From: HGW-17 sp964516435
GTDB lineage: Bacteria > Myxococcota_A > Polyangia > HGW-17
Direction of reading: 5' to 3'
NCBI GenBank assembly: GCA_964516435.1
Contig: CAZEZP010000025.1
Location: 1 to 64,000 of the forward strand
DNA: 64,000 nucleotides
In this document: positions 19,301 to 27,429 of the stretch, in pieces
Layout: every line of letters begins with the position of its first letter
How positions within the stretch are numbered: position 1 is the first letter of the stretch
Position numbers and translations under genes: made by a program
The notes under the pieces: model-generated
What the model was told of the DNA's origin: nothing
Databases searched by the model: none
The model's input: only the letters and a program-made list of their open reading frames with translations

Positions 19301-20691
19301 TGGGCGTTGGCCCATTCGTCGATGACCGTGGCCAGCGGGCCGGTGACGTTGCCGGTCGGGTTGCCATCGGACAGTTCCCACTTGGCGATGGATTCGGGCG
19401 TCAGCGAGTTGGCATAGTACACGAGCGGACGCAGTTTGCGCTGGTTGTAGCGCATCTGCACGGGCTCGGCGTCCTCGGCGTTCTGCAGCCAGTCCGGATT
19501 GGCGGCCACGTACACCATGCCGTCGTCCTTGTAGAAGCACGGGCGGGTCTTGCCATATTCGTCCTTGTCGCCGGGGCAGTGCACCAGGTCGCGGTCGGCG
19601 GCGAGCACGTTGGCGGTCTCGTACACGCGGAAGCCCATCACGTACACCTTGGAGTTGTCGTCGGTGTAGCGGCAGGGTTCATTGCCGCCCGGGCAGGTGA
19701 AGAGTTCACCCTTGGCGTTGGGCTTGTGCTTGATGGTGTCGGCATACTGCTGGGCCTGCGTGGGGCTCGTGGCCTTCACGAAGGATTCCTGGAAGAAGTT
19801 CCACTTGTTGGCATACTGCTTCAACTGCTGGATCAGGATGCCATACTGGCGGTTGTAGGTCAGGCGGTTGGACATGAAATAGCCGAACCGGTCGTGTTCC
19901 TTCTGGGTGTAGGCGTGCGGCGCATACTCGTTGTCCTTGTCGAGCTTTCGGAACGCATGGCGCACCAGGATGTCGGAGGCGTTGCAGGACGTGGACGTTC
20001 CATAGAAGAAGCAGTCCGGAATCGACGTCAAGCCCATGAAATCCCAGTCGTCCAGGGCGCGCATCTCGGGCGCCATGACGACGTTCTCGGTGATTTCGAT
20101 GTAGACCAGTTCGTTCTTGGCATTGCGCACGTACTTGGGATAGTACGGGTCGTTGGGATCGGTCGGGAAGTAGGAAGCCGGCTCGATCTTCACGACATGC
20201 GGCCAGAACATCGCCCAGGAAGTGGACTTGTTCTGCGACCAGTCGATGCGCATGAATTCACGCTCGTACCAGGGGCGCTCCGTGGTCTCGCGGATGATGT
20301 TGGTCTCCTCGCCCGTGGTGGCGTTGTATTCGCGGATGATGTCGAAGTGCTGCACGCCCCAGGCGGCCACCACTTCGCCCTTCCAGTTCTCATGGGAGGT
20401 GGATTCGGCGCCGTTGATGCGGTCATAGGCCAGGCGCGCCATGATGGTGTCTTCCTGGATGTCCCAGCGGATGATGGCCACGTCCATGGACGTTTCGCCC
20501 ACGAAGGTCACCGTGGAGGCGAAGCCCACATCCACCACGGTGGGCACGTAGTACCACTCTCCGGTGAAGTCGGCCTTGGCGAGTACATGGGGCTGCACGT
20601 ACGAGCGCGGCGGGCGCTCCTCGGCGCATCCCATGACCACCGTGAACATGGTGATGAGCAATGCGGTGATGAGTTTTCGGTTGCGGAACAT
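16321..20691 (-). CDS. Large secreted zinc-dependent metalloprotease lipoprotein
   Basis: A 1456-residue lipoprotein. The start MFRNRKL has GGGAGG about ten bases upstream; an ATG six codons earlier lies inside that ribosome site. The signal peptide ends VVMGC, so Cys is at about residue 22. HEMGHNMGLRHNF at residues 827-839 gives the gluzincin/metzincin-like zinc site HExxH with a downstream His, and matches the large zinc-dependent metalloproteases frequent in Myxococcota. The N-terminal 800 residues are beta-rich and probably form a propeptide or substrate-binding part. It is the second gene of a pair, 27 bases after an outer-membrane barrel gene, so surface proteolysis together with that protein is a reasonable inference. 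A long open antisense frame opposite it is a shadow. Confidence 0.85.
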   Translation of the reverse strand: MFRNRKLITALLITMFTVVMGCAEERPPRSYVQPHVLAKADFTGEWYYVPTVVDVGFASTVTFVGETSMDVAIIRWDIQEDTIMARLAYDRINGAESTSHENWKGEVVAAWGVQHFDIIREYNATTGEETNIIRETTERPWYEREFMRIDWSQNKSTSWAMFWPHVVKIEPASYFPTDPNDPYYPKYVRNAKNELVYIEITENVVMAPEMRALDDWDFMGLTSIPDCFFYGTSTSCNASDILVRHAFRKLDKDNEYAPHAYTQKEHDRFGYFMSNRLTYNRQYGILIQQLKQYANKWNFFQESFVKATSPTQAQQYADTIKHKPNAKGELFTCPGGNEPCRYTDDNSKVYVMGFRVYETANVLAADRDLVHCPGDKDEYGKTRPCFYKDDGMVYVAANPDWLQNAEDAEPVQMRYNQRKLRPLVYYANSLTPESIAKWELSDGNPTGNVTGPLATVIDEWANAHNQWLDKLGVNRNGPNGQPMQSVMLCPYVAKDDTRTWYAYGSNRQVVCEKDVRLGDIRFPQVVWVDAPQQSSPLGYGPPLPDPLTGESISMVANIYGAPLDSYAAYARDVVRLLTDDNFVWDPFLRGDYQAVWAEMHTLGVKGKSVTGGLKEKQYNWQRTGEVWTQDRLRHLFNNMDTSWSHGLAPEAPLVLNQGDAAFKASVDRRLKALAQSGAFGDGTGYYPGYSRLNRLRNTPIEDRLMTRDVLLNSAATLQAAGYDPLNTDAGSLPYGSTIRAKVSPLTTLNLKYARAINNLKYKHFAQRGCVMYTEFVPFEDPASYGVAKELLDTHCGGTWDDGQGGWECGQKIYEALRAEVYVGTTVHEMGHNMGLRHNFKGSYDAMNFYDRYWEVRRHDGTTGPRTTDPITQYEIENRLEDYAYTSIMDYGAKFNSDFMKLGRYDYAAINYTYGGLRQVFKQVGNDINGLRAVQNFSEWGWPTAMIWTMPPQAVHYTRFQDFADLSESNRDWVPNNWIIYNSLNDLRHTDQRLDTQGPRLMIPYGFCSDEFRQSQLGCNYFDKGADLYEITEALIEMYEEYYIFNNFSRGRYTWGWDEGAYVGRIAERYFDVPQNHAQYYALYLGLFQDIYGPILGGDHVVEQLFTDPVNGWGFWTAAVADAFSMFMRVLTMPSPGYYQQVTSPSGETYYQLNTDEQQYCSGFGPGSDCEFFVPIIAGKYIDDTWDFDYGYEWYMKILRRGQFFDRPLAIQYLAEATNNFMGRDTQEDKRMYTINFARLFPNQILDYFAGIQTNDFDRIAPVVCQIQTMNVNGTNVPVATKVEHPYAADLGAPRCSTVGGTPLATLYPNNTFTVQLYAAVLGMAMFPMNYSQAFIDKSRIYVKGEGEGIDFSHLNPNMIVEFEDPISHKVFVALRYDDEVQNGATFHVSIGSRMLDYAQYLLNRFQAAETAYNNNPTTTNYDALQVARRAYVRYIDNLEMVRGLTRMLEWADYTDL

Positions 20692-20718
20692 AGTGACGTT
20701 ACCTCCCATGTGGTGTTG

Positions 20719-21966
20719 TTATTTCACAACCTTCTTGTAGAAAGCGTCCACGGAATAATTGATATTGAACATCAGGGAACTGTAATTGTTGCGGTCGAAG
20801 CTCAGGAACGGTTGCTGGTAGTCCTCGGAGTTGGGCTTGCGCTGCGGCGTGAAGGAACTCAGGGACAACTCCAGCGTCAGGTAGTCCAGCGGATTGTAGG
20901 AGATACCCGCCGAGAACATCTGGAAATCACGGCGGCCGCGGGAACCGGGGTCGTAGCCACGTACGTCGTTGGTGGTCTGGCAAACATCGATCACTTCGCC
21001 GGTGGGCGTGGTGTAGTCGCAGTTGTCGAACTGGTGGGTGCGCAGCGTGAGCAGGCCATAGGACATGGACACGCTCACGTTCTTCATGACTTCGTACTCC
21101 ACGCCGAACATGTTGGTGAAGCCGAATTCGTTCGTGCGGCTCACGGATTCATTGGGAATGGTTTCCGAAGGGATGCCGTTGACCAGCACCGGGTCGCTCA
21201 TGGACTCGATGTAGGCGGTCTTGTACTTGTAGAAATAATACGTGAACGTCAGCCCGTAGCTCAGGCTCAGATCCTGGCCGCCCACCTTGAAGGAGCGTGC
21301 GAAGTTCAGGCTGGTGTCCCATTTGGTGTTCAGGCCCACGTTGCGGGACGTGAGCGAGGTGGGAATCAGGAAGCCCATGGTGCCGGAGACCTTGATGTCC
21401 GCGCCCGGAATGGTGAACAGGCTTCCGTGCGAAAGCCGCAGGTTGATGTCGCTGTAGTCCACGCGCCGCTGGGCCCCGCTCACGCGGCGATCGAGACTCT
21501 CGGCCTCGGAACGACTCAGGATGGAATCGCTCACGCCGAGATAACTCAGGTTGTGGCTGTAGAGATCCGTGTCGTTGAAGTACTGGGAGCGATAGCGGGG
21601 ATCGTTGCCCATGATTTCGTTCGACAGCGAAAACGACGCCGACAGTGACAGCGGCTTGAGATGCTTGTTTTCGGGAAACAGCACCCGGCCCATCTTCCAG
21701 CCGGCCCGGATGGAATAGGACGTCACCCAGTTGACGTTTTCAGGCTCGGCGTTGAGCACGTGGTTGCTCGTCATTCCGAGATTCAGGGTGAAGCCGTTCC
21801 ACAAGGGTTTTTCGGGTTTCGACTTGTCCACTTCCTTTTTCACTTCCACCTGGGTTCCCCCTTCTTCCGTGGTGGAAATGTTTTCCTCGGATTCGGAGTT
21901 CGACCAGCCGGGTCGCGCGACGAGAAGCATGAGGAAAAATGGTATGAATGCCTTGAGGTTTTTCAC
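20719..21966 (-). CDS. Predicted outer-membrane beta-barrel protein
   Basis: A 415-residue exported protein. I place the start at a GTG (VKNLKAFIPFFLMLLVARPGWS) because AAGGAG sits six bases before it; the ATG ten codons earlier has no ribosome site and would spoil the signal peptide. After a Glu/Lys-rich linker, about 12 amphipathic strands alternate polar and aromatic residues (FTLNLGMTSNHVL, LSASFSLSNEIMG, LSYGLTFTYYFYKYKTAY). The chain ends VDAFYKKVVK rather than in a terminal aromatic, so it is not a textbook BamA signal. It precedes the metalloprotease gene and probably forms a pore, anchor or partner for it. Family unknown. Confidence 0.72.
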   Translation of the reverse strand: MKNLKAFIPFFLMLLVARPGWSNSESEENISTTEEGGTQVEVKKEVDKSKPEKPLWNGFTLNLGMTSNHVLNAEPENVNWVTSYSIRAGWKMGRVLFPENKHLKPLSLSASFSLSNEIMGNDPRYRSQYFNDTDLYSHNLSYLGVSDSILSRSEAESLDRRVSGAQRRVDYSDINLRLSHGSLFTIPGADIKVSGTMGFLIPTSLTSRNVGLNTKWDTSLNFARSFKVGGQDLSLSYGLTFTYYFYKYKTAYIESMSDPVLVNGIPSETIPNESVSRTNEFGFTNMFGVEYEVMKNVSVSMSYGLLTLRTHQFDNCDYTTPTGEVIDVCQTTNDVRGYDPGSRGRRDFQMFSAGISYNPLDYLTLELSLSSFTPQRKPNSEDYQQPFLSFDRNNYSSLMFNINYSVDAFYKKVVK

Positions 21967-22457
21967 GGCCAGCTCCTTTGGGAAGACGCTCCGCACCCGC
22001 GAAGCACCCCGTTGGGATAGAACAGTTCCGGAAGGCAGTCAAGATTATTCCTCCATTCTCAGCTCTCGGGAAAAGAAAATGTCTTCCCCGTTTGTGACCT
22101 GCCGCACGAAGGGAGATCCAACGTCCAGAAGAAAATTGGTTTTCCCTTTGCAAATCAAGCATTTTTCCCTGGTTTTCCAAAGTGGGGCGCTTTGGCTGGA
22201 TTTGCGGTGACGTTCATCACATCTTTGCCCGGGAGGCGCGTCCTGGCCGTGTGGCAGTATTTCTTGAATTCTTCTTTATACTGTTATTTTCATTAATAAA
22301 AACAAAATAAAAATAAGTTTCATATACTATTGTTTTATTTGAATTTTTTTGAAGAACCCTGAATCCGAAGAGCGTCCCTACTTGGAAGCCGCCCCGAAAT
22401 GTGCTATTGCGGCGGCGCCGGCGGGCATTCGTGACCTGCCGCACAATCGATGGTGAC
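21967..22457. other. Divergent intergenic region with AT-rich block and split 14-base repeat
   Basis: The gap is 491 bases. About 22256-22360 is strikingly AT-rich (TAATAAAAACAAAATAAAAA and similar) within GC-rich surroundings. The 14-mer GTGACCTGCCGCAC occurs at 22094-22107 and 22431-22444, on either side of this block. No open frame with convincing codon bias or ribosome site was found. The region should hold promoters for both flanking units, but only the leftward one is clear. Confidence 0.4.
22014..22042 (-). promoter_or_regulatory. Candidate promoter of the barrel/metalloprotease operon
   Basis: Minus strand: TTGACT (22042-22037), a 17-base spacer, TATCCC (22019-22014). The -35 is good and the -10 is poor, so this is tentative. 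The leader would be about 40 bases to the GTG at 21966. Confidence 0.35.
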
Positions 22458-23861
22458 ATGATGCGTCTGCCCGGCCAACTCGCGACCAAGCCCTTCCAGG
22501 TCCTCTACCTCGTGTGCGCCGTGCTGGCCCTGTCGCTGTTTCTGCCGGCATCCATGCATCCTTTCCCCTCGTGGCGCGCCTTCTTCCTGCAGGCCGCCCC
22601 CAGGAAGGTCCACGTCCCTAAAGCCGCAGAAGCCCGGGAGGCCATCGACCGAGCGGAAAAAAAACTGGCCGCGCTCCCGGAAGATGACCGCGTTCAAAAA
22701 AATGCGTCCGCCCACCCCTGCGCCGGTGGAAAAACCGAATTGCTGTATGGGCACCTGACGGTGCCATGCCTGTCCAGTTCGGCGCACGCGCTGGAGCACT
22801 TCGCACGGCGGATGGAAACCTTCCACCGGGAACAAAGGGTGGTGCGCATCGCCTACTTCACGGATTCCATCGGTTCCGGCGACAAGATCACGTCCACCCT
22901 GCGGGAGCGCTTCCAGAAGCGCTTCGGCAATGCCGGGCCGGGCTACGTGCCCGTCTACCCGCTGCGCCCGTGGCATTATCACGCCCAGGTGCAACTGGCG
23001 CTCTCCGACGGCTGGAAGCCGTACTGCCCGATCGGCCATCCCAGCGCGGATCGGCGCTACGGCTTCGGCGGCATCGGCGCGGGACACCAGGGAAGCGGCA
23101 ATACGATCCGCTTCCGGGCCAAAAACGCCGCGGCGGCTTTCCGGGAAGCGCAAATCCACTTCCTGCGCCATCCGGAAGGCGGCACGTTCCGGGTGATCGC
23201 CGGGGAAAAGGCCGTGCGCGACGTGGATACGCGCGGTGAAAAGTACAGGGAGGATTTCATCCGGATCTCCTTCGGCCAAACGAAGGAACTGGCGATCGAA
23301 ACCGTTTCGGGCGGGCTCGTGCGCATCAACGCCGTGTTCCTGGAAAACCCGGGACCGGGCGTGGTGCTCGACGCCGTGAGCCTGACCGGCGCCCGCTTCG
23401 AGAACTGGTATTCCATGCCGGCGGCCCATCTGCACGCGGAAATGGCGGCCCGCAGCCCAGACCTGGTGCTGTTCCACTTCGGGCTCAACGAAAGCGATAC
23501 CGACGTCGAAGCGGATTATCCAGAGCGCATCGCGGAACTCGTTGCGCGCATCCGGAAGGCATCGGGCGCCTCGTGCGTGATCGTAAGCCCCACCGACAAG
23601 GTACAGAAGTTCAACGGCCAATGGCGCACGCTTCCCGTCATCCGCAAGATCGCCCGGCTCCAGCAGCAGGCCGCCCGCAAGGCCGGATGCGCGTTTTTCG
23701 ACACGCTTTCCGCCATGGGCGGAGAAACCGCCATCGTGAAGTGGTACGAGCACAAGCCGCGCCTGGCCATGGGCGATCTCACGCACATCACGAGCGAGGG
23801 TGGCGAACTGCTGGGTGATCTGATCTACGGCGATCTGCTGCAATTCCTCGCGGCCCGGTGA
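22458..23861 (+). CDS. Membrane-anchored SGNH/GDSL-type hydrolase
   Basis: A 467-residue protein with one N-terminal membrane anchor (FQVLYLVCAVLALSLFLPAS) and a periplasmic SGNH domain. Block I is YFTDSIGSGD (nucleophile Ser137 in TDS rather than GDS), block III is FHFGLNESD (Asn), and the Asp-His pair is in GDLTHIT (about 440 and 443). SGNH proteins of this kind commonly pair with MBOAT acyltransferases to O-acetylate polysaccharide. The MBOAT gene begins seven bases after this stop, which supports that role. A longer frame starts at 22401 with an Arg run, but it lacks a ribosome site; I chose the ATG in front of MRLPGQ. Confidence 0.78.
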   Translation: MMRLPGQLATKPFQVLYLVCAVLALSLFLPASMHPFPSWRAFFLQAAPRKVHVPKAAEAREAIDRAEKKLAALPEDDRVQKNASAHPCAGGKTELLYGHLTVPCLSSSAHALEHFARRMETFHREQRVVRIAYFTDSIGSGDKITSTLRERFQKRFGNAGPGYVPVYPLRPWHYHAQVQLALSDGWKPYCPIGHPSADRRYGFGGIGAGHQGSGNTIRFRAKNAAAAFREAQIHFLRHPEGGTFRVIAGEKAVRDVDTRGEKYREDFIRISFGQTKELAIETVSGGLVRINAVFLENPGPGVVLDAVSLTGARFENWYSMPAAHLHAEMAARSPDLVLFHFGLNESDTDVEADYPERIAELVARIRKASGASCVIVSPTDKVQKFNGQWRTLPVIRKIARLQQQAARKAGCAFFDTLSAMGGETAIVKWYEHKPRLAMGDLTHITSEGGELLGDLIYGDLLQFLAAR

Positions 23862-23868
23862 TTTTCCC

Positions 23869-25278
23869 ATGGAATTCAACAGCATTCCATATTTTTTGTT
23901 TTTTGTTTCCGTTTTCTGGGTCTTCTGGGCCCTTTCGGGCCGGCATCGCCTGCAGAAGCCGTGGCTGTTCGCTGCCAGCCTGTTCTTCTATGGCTTCTGG
24001 AACCCGTTCTACCTCTCCCTGATCCTGGGCGTCATCGGCGTGACGTGGGTGTGCGCCGCGCGCATGAAAAGCCGGCCGCAGCATCGCCCGGTCTGGTTCT
24101 GGGCCGGCATCGCCTCCTCCCTGCTGGTGCTTGCGGTTTTCAAATATGCAGGCTTCATGGTTTCCACCATTGAAATGGCATTGCAATACCTGGACGTGGT
24201 TCCGCCCGCATCGTTCGGACTGGCCAGGAAGATCCTGCTTCCCGTGGGCATTTCCTTCTACACGTTCCAATCCATCAGTTACCTCGTGGACGTGTACCGC
24301 GGCCACCTGGAACCGGAACCATCCTTCCTGGATTATGCCCTGTACGTGAGTTTCTTTCCGCAACTGGTGGCGGGTCCCATCGTGCGGGCCGTAGACTTTC
24401 TGCCTCAGTTGAAGACGCCGCCCATCCTGTCCGAAGACGCCGCCGCGCAGGGCATGGTGCGCATCGCCATGGGGCTGTTCAAGAAAATCGTGATCGCCGA
24501 CTACATCGCCATCAACCTGGTCGACCGGGTCTTCGACACGCCCGAGATGATGTCGTCATTCGAGGCGCTGGCGGGCATCTATGGATACACGCTGCAGATC
24601 TACTGCGATTTCTCGGCCTACAGCGACATCGCCATCGGGTCGGCGCTGCTGCTGGGCTTTTCGCTTCCGGAAAACTTCCGCGCGCCGTTTCTGGCCGAAA
24701 ACCTCTCGGAGTTCTGGAAGCGCTGGCACATTTCCCTGTCCTCCTGGCTGCGGGACTACCTGTACATCCCCCTTGGCGGCAACCGCCGCGGGCACGCGCG
24801 CACCCTCGCCAACCTGATGGCTACCATGCTGCTGGGCGGCCTGTGGCATGGTCCGGCCTGGACGTTCGTGTTCTGGGGATTCTTGCATGGGGCCGGCCTC
24901 GTGGCCATGCGCCTGGCCGGGTGGGTGCAGCCCGCCCCCGACCGCGCGCGGCGCCTTCTGCGCACGGTCGTGACCTTCCACTTCGTCGTGCTGGCATTCG
25001 TCTTCTTCCGGGCTCCCTCGTTTTCGGCAGCCCTGCAGGTGCTGTCCCGGGTGGTCGACGGAGAAGCCACCATCACCAACCTGCCGCTTTCCGCGGCGGC
25101 AGCCATGGCGGCCGGATTCCTCCTGCACAAAACGCCCGACGCCTGGACCTCCCGTGCGGCCGCGCTGTTCGGGCGACTCCATGCATCCGTCCAGGCGGCC
25201 CTCCTCCTGGCCTATGCATACCTGCTGCAGCAGGCGGCATCGAGCGCCGTGGTGCCCTTCATCTATTTCCAGTTCTAG
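23869..25278 (+). CDS. MBOAT family O-acyltransferase (AlgI/DltB-like)
   Basis: A 469-residue polytopic inner-membrane protein with about ten membrane spans. Family marks include RKILLPVGISFYTFQSISYL, the FPQLVAGPIVRAVDF segment, YCDFSAYSDIAIGSA, WHISLSSWLRDYLYIPLGGN and the catalytic His327 in LGGLWHGPAWTFVFWGFLHG. This family moves acyl groups from a cytoplasmic donor to polysaccharide, peptidoglycan or teichoic acid on the outer face. It overlaps in function with the SGNH gene seven bases upstream. The polymer cannot be inferred because no glycosyltransferase lies nearby. No terminator is evident; a short GTTTCCC/GGGAAC inverted repeat follows the stop. Confidence 0.93.
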   Translation: MEFNSIPYFLFFVSVFWVFWALSGRHRLQKPWLFAASLFFYGFWNPFYLSLILGVIGVTWVCAARMKSRPQHRPVWFWAGIASSLLVLAVFKYAGFMVSTIEMALQYLDVVPPASFGLARKILLPVGISFYTFQSISYLVDVYRGHLEPEPSFLDYALYVSFFPQLVAGPIVRAVDFLPQLKTPPILSEDAAAQGMVRIAMGLFKKIVIADYIAINLVDRVFDTPEMMSSFEALAGIYGYTLQIYCDFSAYSDIAIGSALLLGFSLPENFRAPFLAENLSEFWKRWHISLSSWLRDYLYIPLGGNRRGHARTLANLMATMLLGGLWHGPAWTFVFWGFLHGAGLVAMRLAGWVQPAPDRARRLLRTVVTFHFVVLAFVFFRAPSFSAALQVLSRVVDGEATITNLPLSAAAAMAAGFLLHKTPDAWTSRAAALFGRLHASVQAALLLAYAYLLQQAASSAVVPFIYFQF

Positions 25279-25359
25279 GCGGTTTCCCGGTGGGAACGGA
25301 CATTCGTCGTGCCATCCTCCCGGTGGCCGATTTTCTCCTCTTTCGATTCGTTGCCGGCA

Positions 25360-26565
25360 TCAGCCTTCTTCGATGGGCTCGTTGCCGGCGGGGGCCGGCA
25401 AGGCTTCATCCACTCCCGGCTGCAGCAGGTGACGCGGCATGAACCAGTGGTTGGCAATCAGCGTGGGGATGACGGCGCTGGCGATGACCACGGCCACGAG
25501 ATGGGAATACTGCTCCTGCGACACGATGCCGTGCGTGAATCCGTAGAGGGCGGAAATCGTGCCGAAAGTGAGACCGGTGGACATCATGAGCGTGTAGTAC
25601 CAGCGCTCGTTGCGCTCCCTGCGGAAACCGCCGATGACAGGATAGAGCCCGAAGATCTTGGTTCCCACCTTGCCTGCGAACAGGGCGAGAAAAACCAGCG
25701 GGGCTGCGGCCAGCGCCGGGATGGACACGAACGATCCCGCGCGCAGGAAGTAGATGGGCGTCAAAAAACCGATGGTGAGCGTGCGCAGTCGCCGGACGAA
25801 CTGGTGATCACTCCCCAGCGTGGTGGCCAGTACCATTCCGGCGATGTAGGCTGGCAGGACGGCTTCGGAGCCCGACCACAACGCCAGGGCGCCCAGGCCG
25901 AAGAGGATGAAGAGCACCCACTTGGTGCGAAACGCAGCCGTGCGGTTGGCATAGTGGTTCATCAGGCGTGGCGTGACGATGGGCAGCAAAAAGAACGCCG
26001 CAATGCTGGCTCCGGCGAAAACCAGGGTCTTCCAGGTGAAGGGAGCGAACATCATGCCCAGAGCCAGCACTGTTCCCAGGTCGTTGATGAAGCACGCGCC
26101 CAGGATGCCCTTCCCGAAATCCTTCTTGTTGAAACCGGTTTCCAGCATCACGGCATAGACGACCGCCATGGAGGTGGTCGAGAGCGCGATCCCGCCGAGC
26201 CAGGAAGCAGACCAGTTCCATCCCAGCACGTAACGCGCCACGAGCGTGCAGCCGAGATACGGCCCCAAAAAACCCATGATGCCCACCACCGTGACTTCCT
26301 TCCACTTGCGGCGCATCACGGCGGGCTCCAGTTCGGCGCCGGCCAGAAACGTCAGCAGAATCGCGCCGGTGCCGGCCAGGAACCGGATCCACGGCTCCTG
26401 GGTGCCCATGGCATCCGCGCCCCAGAACCGCGTCACCGCGTAGCCGGCCGCCACCCCGACGATGATCTCCATCAATGCCATGGAAATCTTCAGTTTCGAT
26501 GCCAGAAACGTGGCCAGCAGCGCCAGCCCGAACCAGAGGGTCGCCAAGGCATAGGCATGTTCCAT
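25360..26565 (-). CDS. CPA2-family cation/proton antiporter
   Basis: A 401-residue membrane protein with about 11-12 spans and no cytosolic TrkA domain. MEIIVGVAAGY, ILLTFLAGAELEP, GGIALSTTSMAVVYAVM and ILGACFINDLGTVLALG are the usual sodium/hydrogen and KefB-type segments, the last carrying the ion-binding Asn-Asp pair. It probably exchanges Na+ or K+ for H+ across the inner membrane. A GGAGGAGGA ribosome site lies just before the ATG. It converges with the MBOAT gene and stands alone as a single transcription unit with its own promoter at 26716-26744. Confidence 0.88.
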   Translation of the reverse strand: MEHAYALATLWFGLALLATFLASKLKISMALMEIIVGVAAGYAVTRFWGADAMGTQEPWIRFLAGTGAILLTFLAGAELEPAVMRRKWKEVTVVGIMGFLGPYLGCTLVARYVLGWNWSASWLGGIALSTTSMAVVYAVMLETGFNKKDFGKGILGACFINDLGTVLALGMMFAPFTWKTLVFAGASIAAFFLLPIVTPRLMNHYANRTAAFRTKWVLFILFGLGALALWSGSEAVLPAYIAGMVLATTLGSDHQFVRRLRTLTIGFLTPIYFLRAGSFVSIPALAAAPLVFLALFAGKVGTKIFGLYPVIGGFRRERNERWYYTLMMSTGLTFGTISALYGFTHGIVSQEQYSHLVAVVIASAVIPTLIANHWFMPRHLLQPGVDEALPAPAGNEPIEEG

Positions 26566-26865
26566 GAAAAATTCCTCCTCCCGGAAATGCGCCCTGCGGG
26601 AAAAATGGATTTCAACAGGAAGCGGCGCAATGACTCATCCTTGAAATCCACAGGAGTCATTGGCCCACGCAAACACGTGTGCGGTTGAAGGCGGACTCCA
26701 CCGCCTGCGGGCCGATTGATACCGAAAGGCATTCTCCCGGTCAATATTGGAATGCATTTTTCGAATTGCATTTCCTGCTGCAAAAACTGCAACTTCAATG
26801 CGAACTGCTATTTGATTTTGAATGGGAAGCCGATAGGAGAGCGAAGAAGAAAACGAACCGGACGA
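26566..26865. other. Intergenic leader and spacer between antiporter and tolR
   Basis: A 300-base gap between two leftward genes. It contains the antiporter promoter and a leader of roughly 145 bases with no recognised riboswitch. Past the tolR stop, no terminator hairpin with a T-run is seen. Small frames here lack coding bias. Confidence 0.4.
26716..26744 (-). promoter_or_regulatory. Candidate promoter of the antiporter gene
   Basis: Minus strand: TTGACC (26744-26739), a 17-base spacer, TATCAA (26721-26716). The predicted transcript start is near 26709, so the leader to the ATG at 26565 would be about 145 bases. Confidence 0.45.
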
Positions 26866-27417
26866 TCAGCCGCCGCGGGTCTTGACGATGGCGAAACTGA
26901 AGCGCACGTACTTGGCGCGGGTGCAGGTCATCATGACCTGGTTGACCAGTTTCCACGGGATGGTGGTATCGGCCGCGATGAAGGCATCGCCCTGGAAGCC
27001 TTTCTCGCCGCCCGCGTTCGGCTTGGACTCGATTTCCTTCTGGCGGTATTCATCCAGCGCATCCTTGAGCGCCTTGATGGTGAATCCGTCCGGGGTGTCC
27101 GAAGAGGAAACCGCGCCGTTGTTCACGGCTACGATCTTCTTGCCCTTGACTACGATGGTGGTGCGGGAGATCTGGATGTCCACGCAGTCCCCCATGTTGC
27201 TCATGGAGTCGGACTTGGGAATCATCAACTCGTTCTTCTTCTGCGGAACCTGCATCGGGTCGGACCCGTAGCTCTTCAGAAGAAAGATCAGGATGATGGT
27301 GAGGGCGTCCATCAGCGACGTGATGGTCAGGCCGCCTTCCGCCGGCGTAAACGGCTTGCGCGCCTTGCGGGGAACCTCTTCTTCCAACTGTGTTTCGTCC
27401 ATTTTCACGTCAGCCAT
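26866..27417 (-). CDS. TolR/ExbD-family biopolymer transport protein (with membrane Asp)
   Basis: A 183-residue inner-membrane protein and last gene of the Glt/Agl-like block. A short cytoplasmic N-terminus is followed by a single span, TITSLMDALTIILIFLLKS, carrying the proton-responsive Asp37 expected in TolR/ExbD/AglS. The periplasmic domain ends with FIAADTTIPWKLVNQVMMTC, which is the usual ExbD C-terminal motif. AAGGAG stands in front of the ATG, in the 12-base gap after the upstream tolR. Together with the TolQ homologue it should form a proton-driven motor. Confidence 0.88.
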   Translation of the reverse strand: MADVKMDETQLEEEVPRKARKPFTPAEGGLTITSLMDALTIILIFLLKSYGSDPMQVPQKKNELMIPKSDSMSNMGDCVDIQISRTTIVVKGKKIVAVNNGAVSSSDTPDGFTIKALKDALDEYRQKEIESKPNAGGEKGFQGDAFIAADTTIPWKLVNQVMMTCTRAKYVRFSFAIVKTRGG

Positions 27418-27429
27418 GTGCCTTCTCCT

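Noticed and set aside
16231..21648. A 5.4-kb open frame (about 1805 codons) opposite the metalloprotease and barrel genes.
   Set aside because: It is a shadow of strong GC-biased coding on the other strand. It is rich in Val, Ala, Gly and His, has no domains and runs through two unrelated genes.
22217..22489. A 90-codon minus-strand frame across the AT-rich block.
   Set aside because: It overlaps the start of the SGNH gene and mixes two composition regimes; no signal or motif is present.
25282..25297. GTTTCCC/GGGAAC inverted repeat after the MBOAT stop as an intrinsic terminator.
   Set aside because: The stem is short and no T-run follows.
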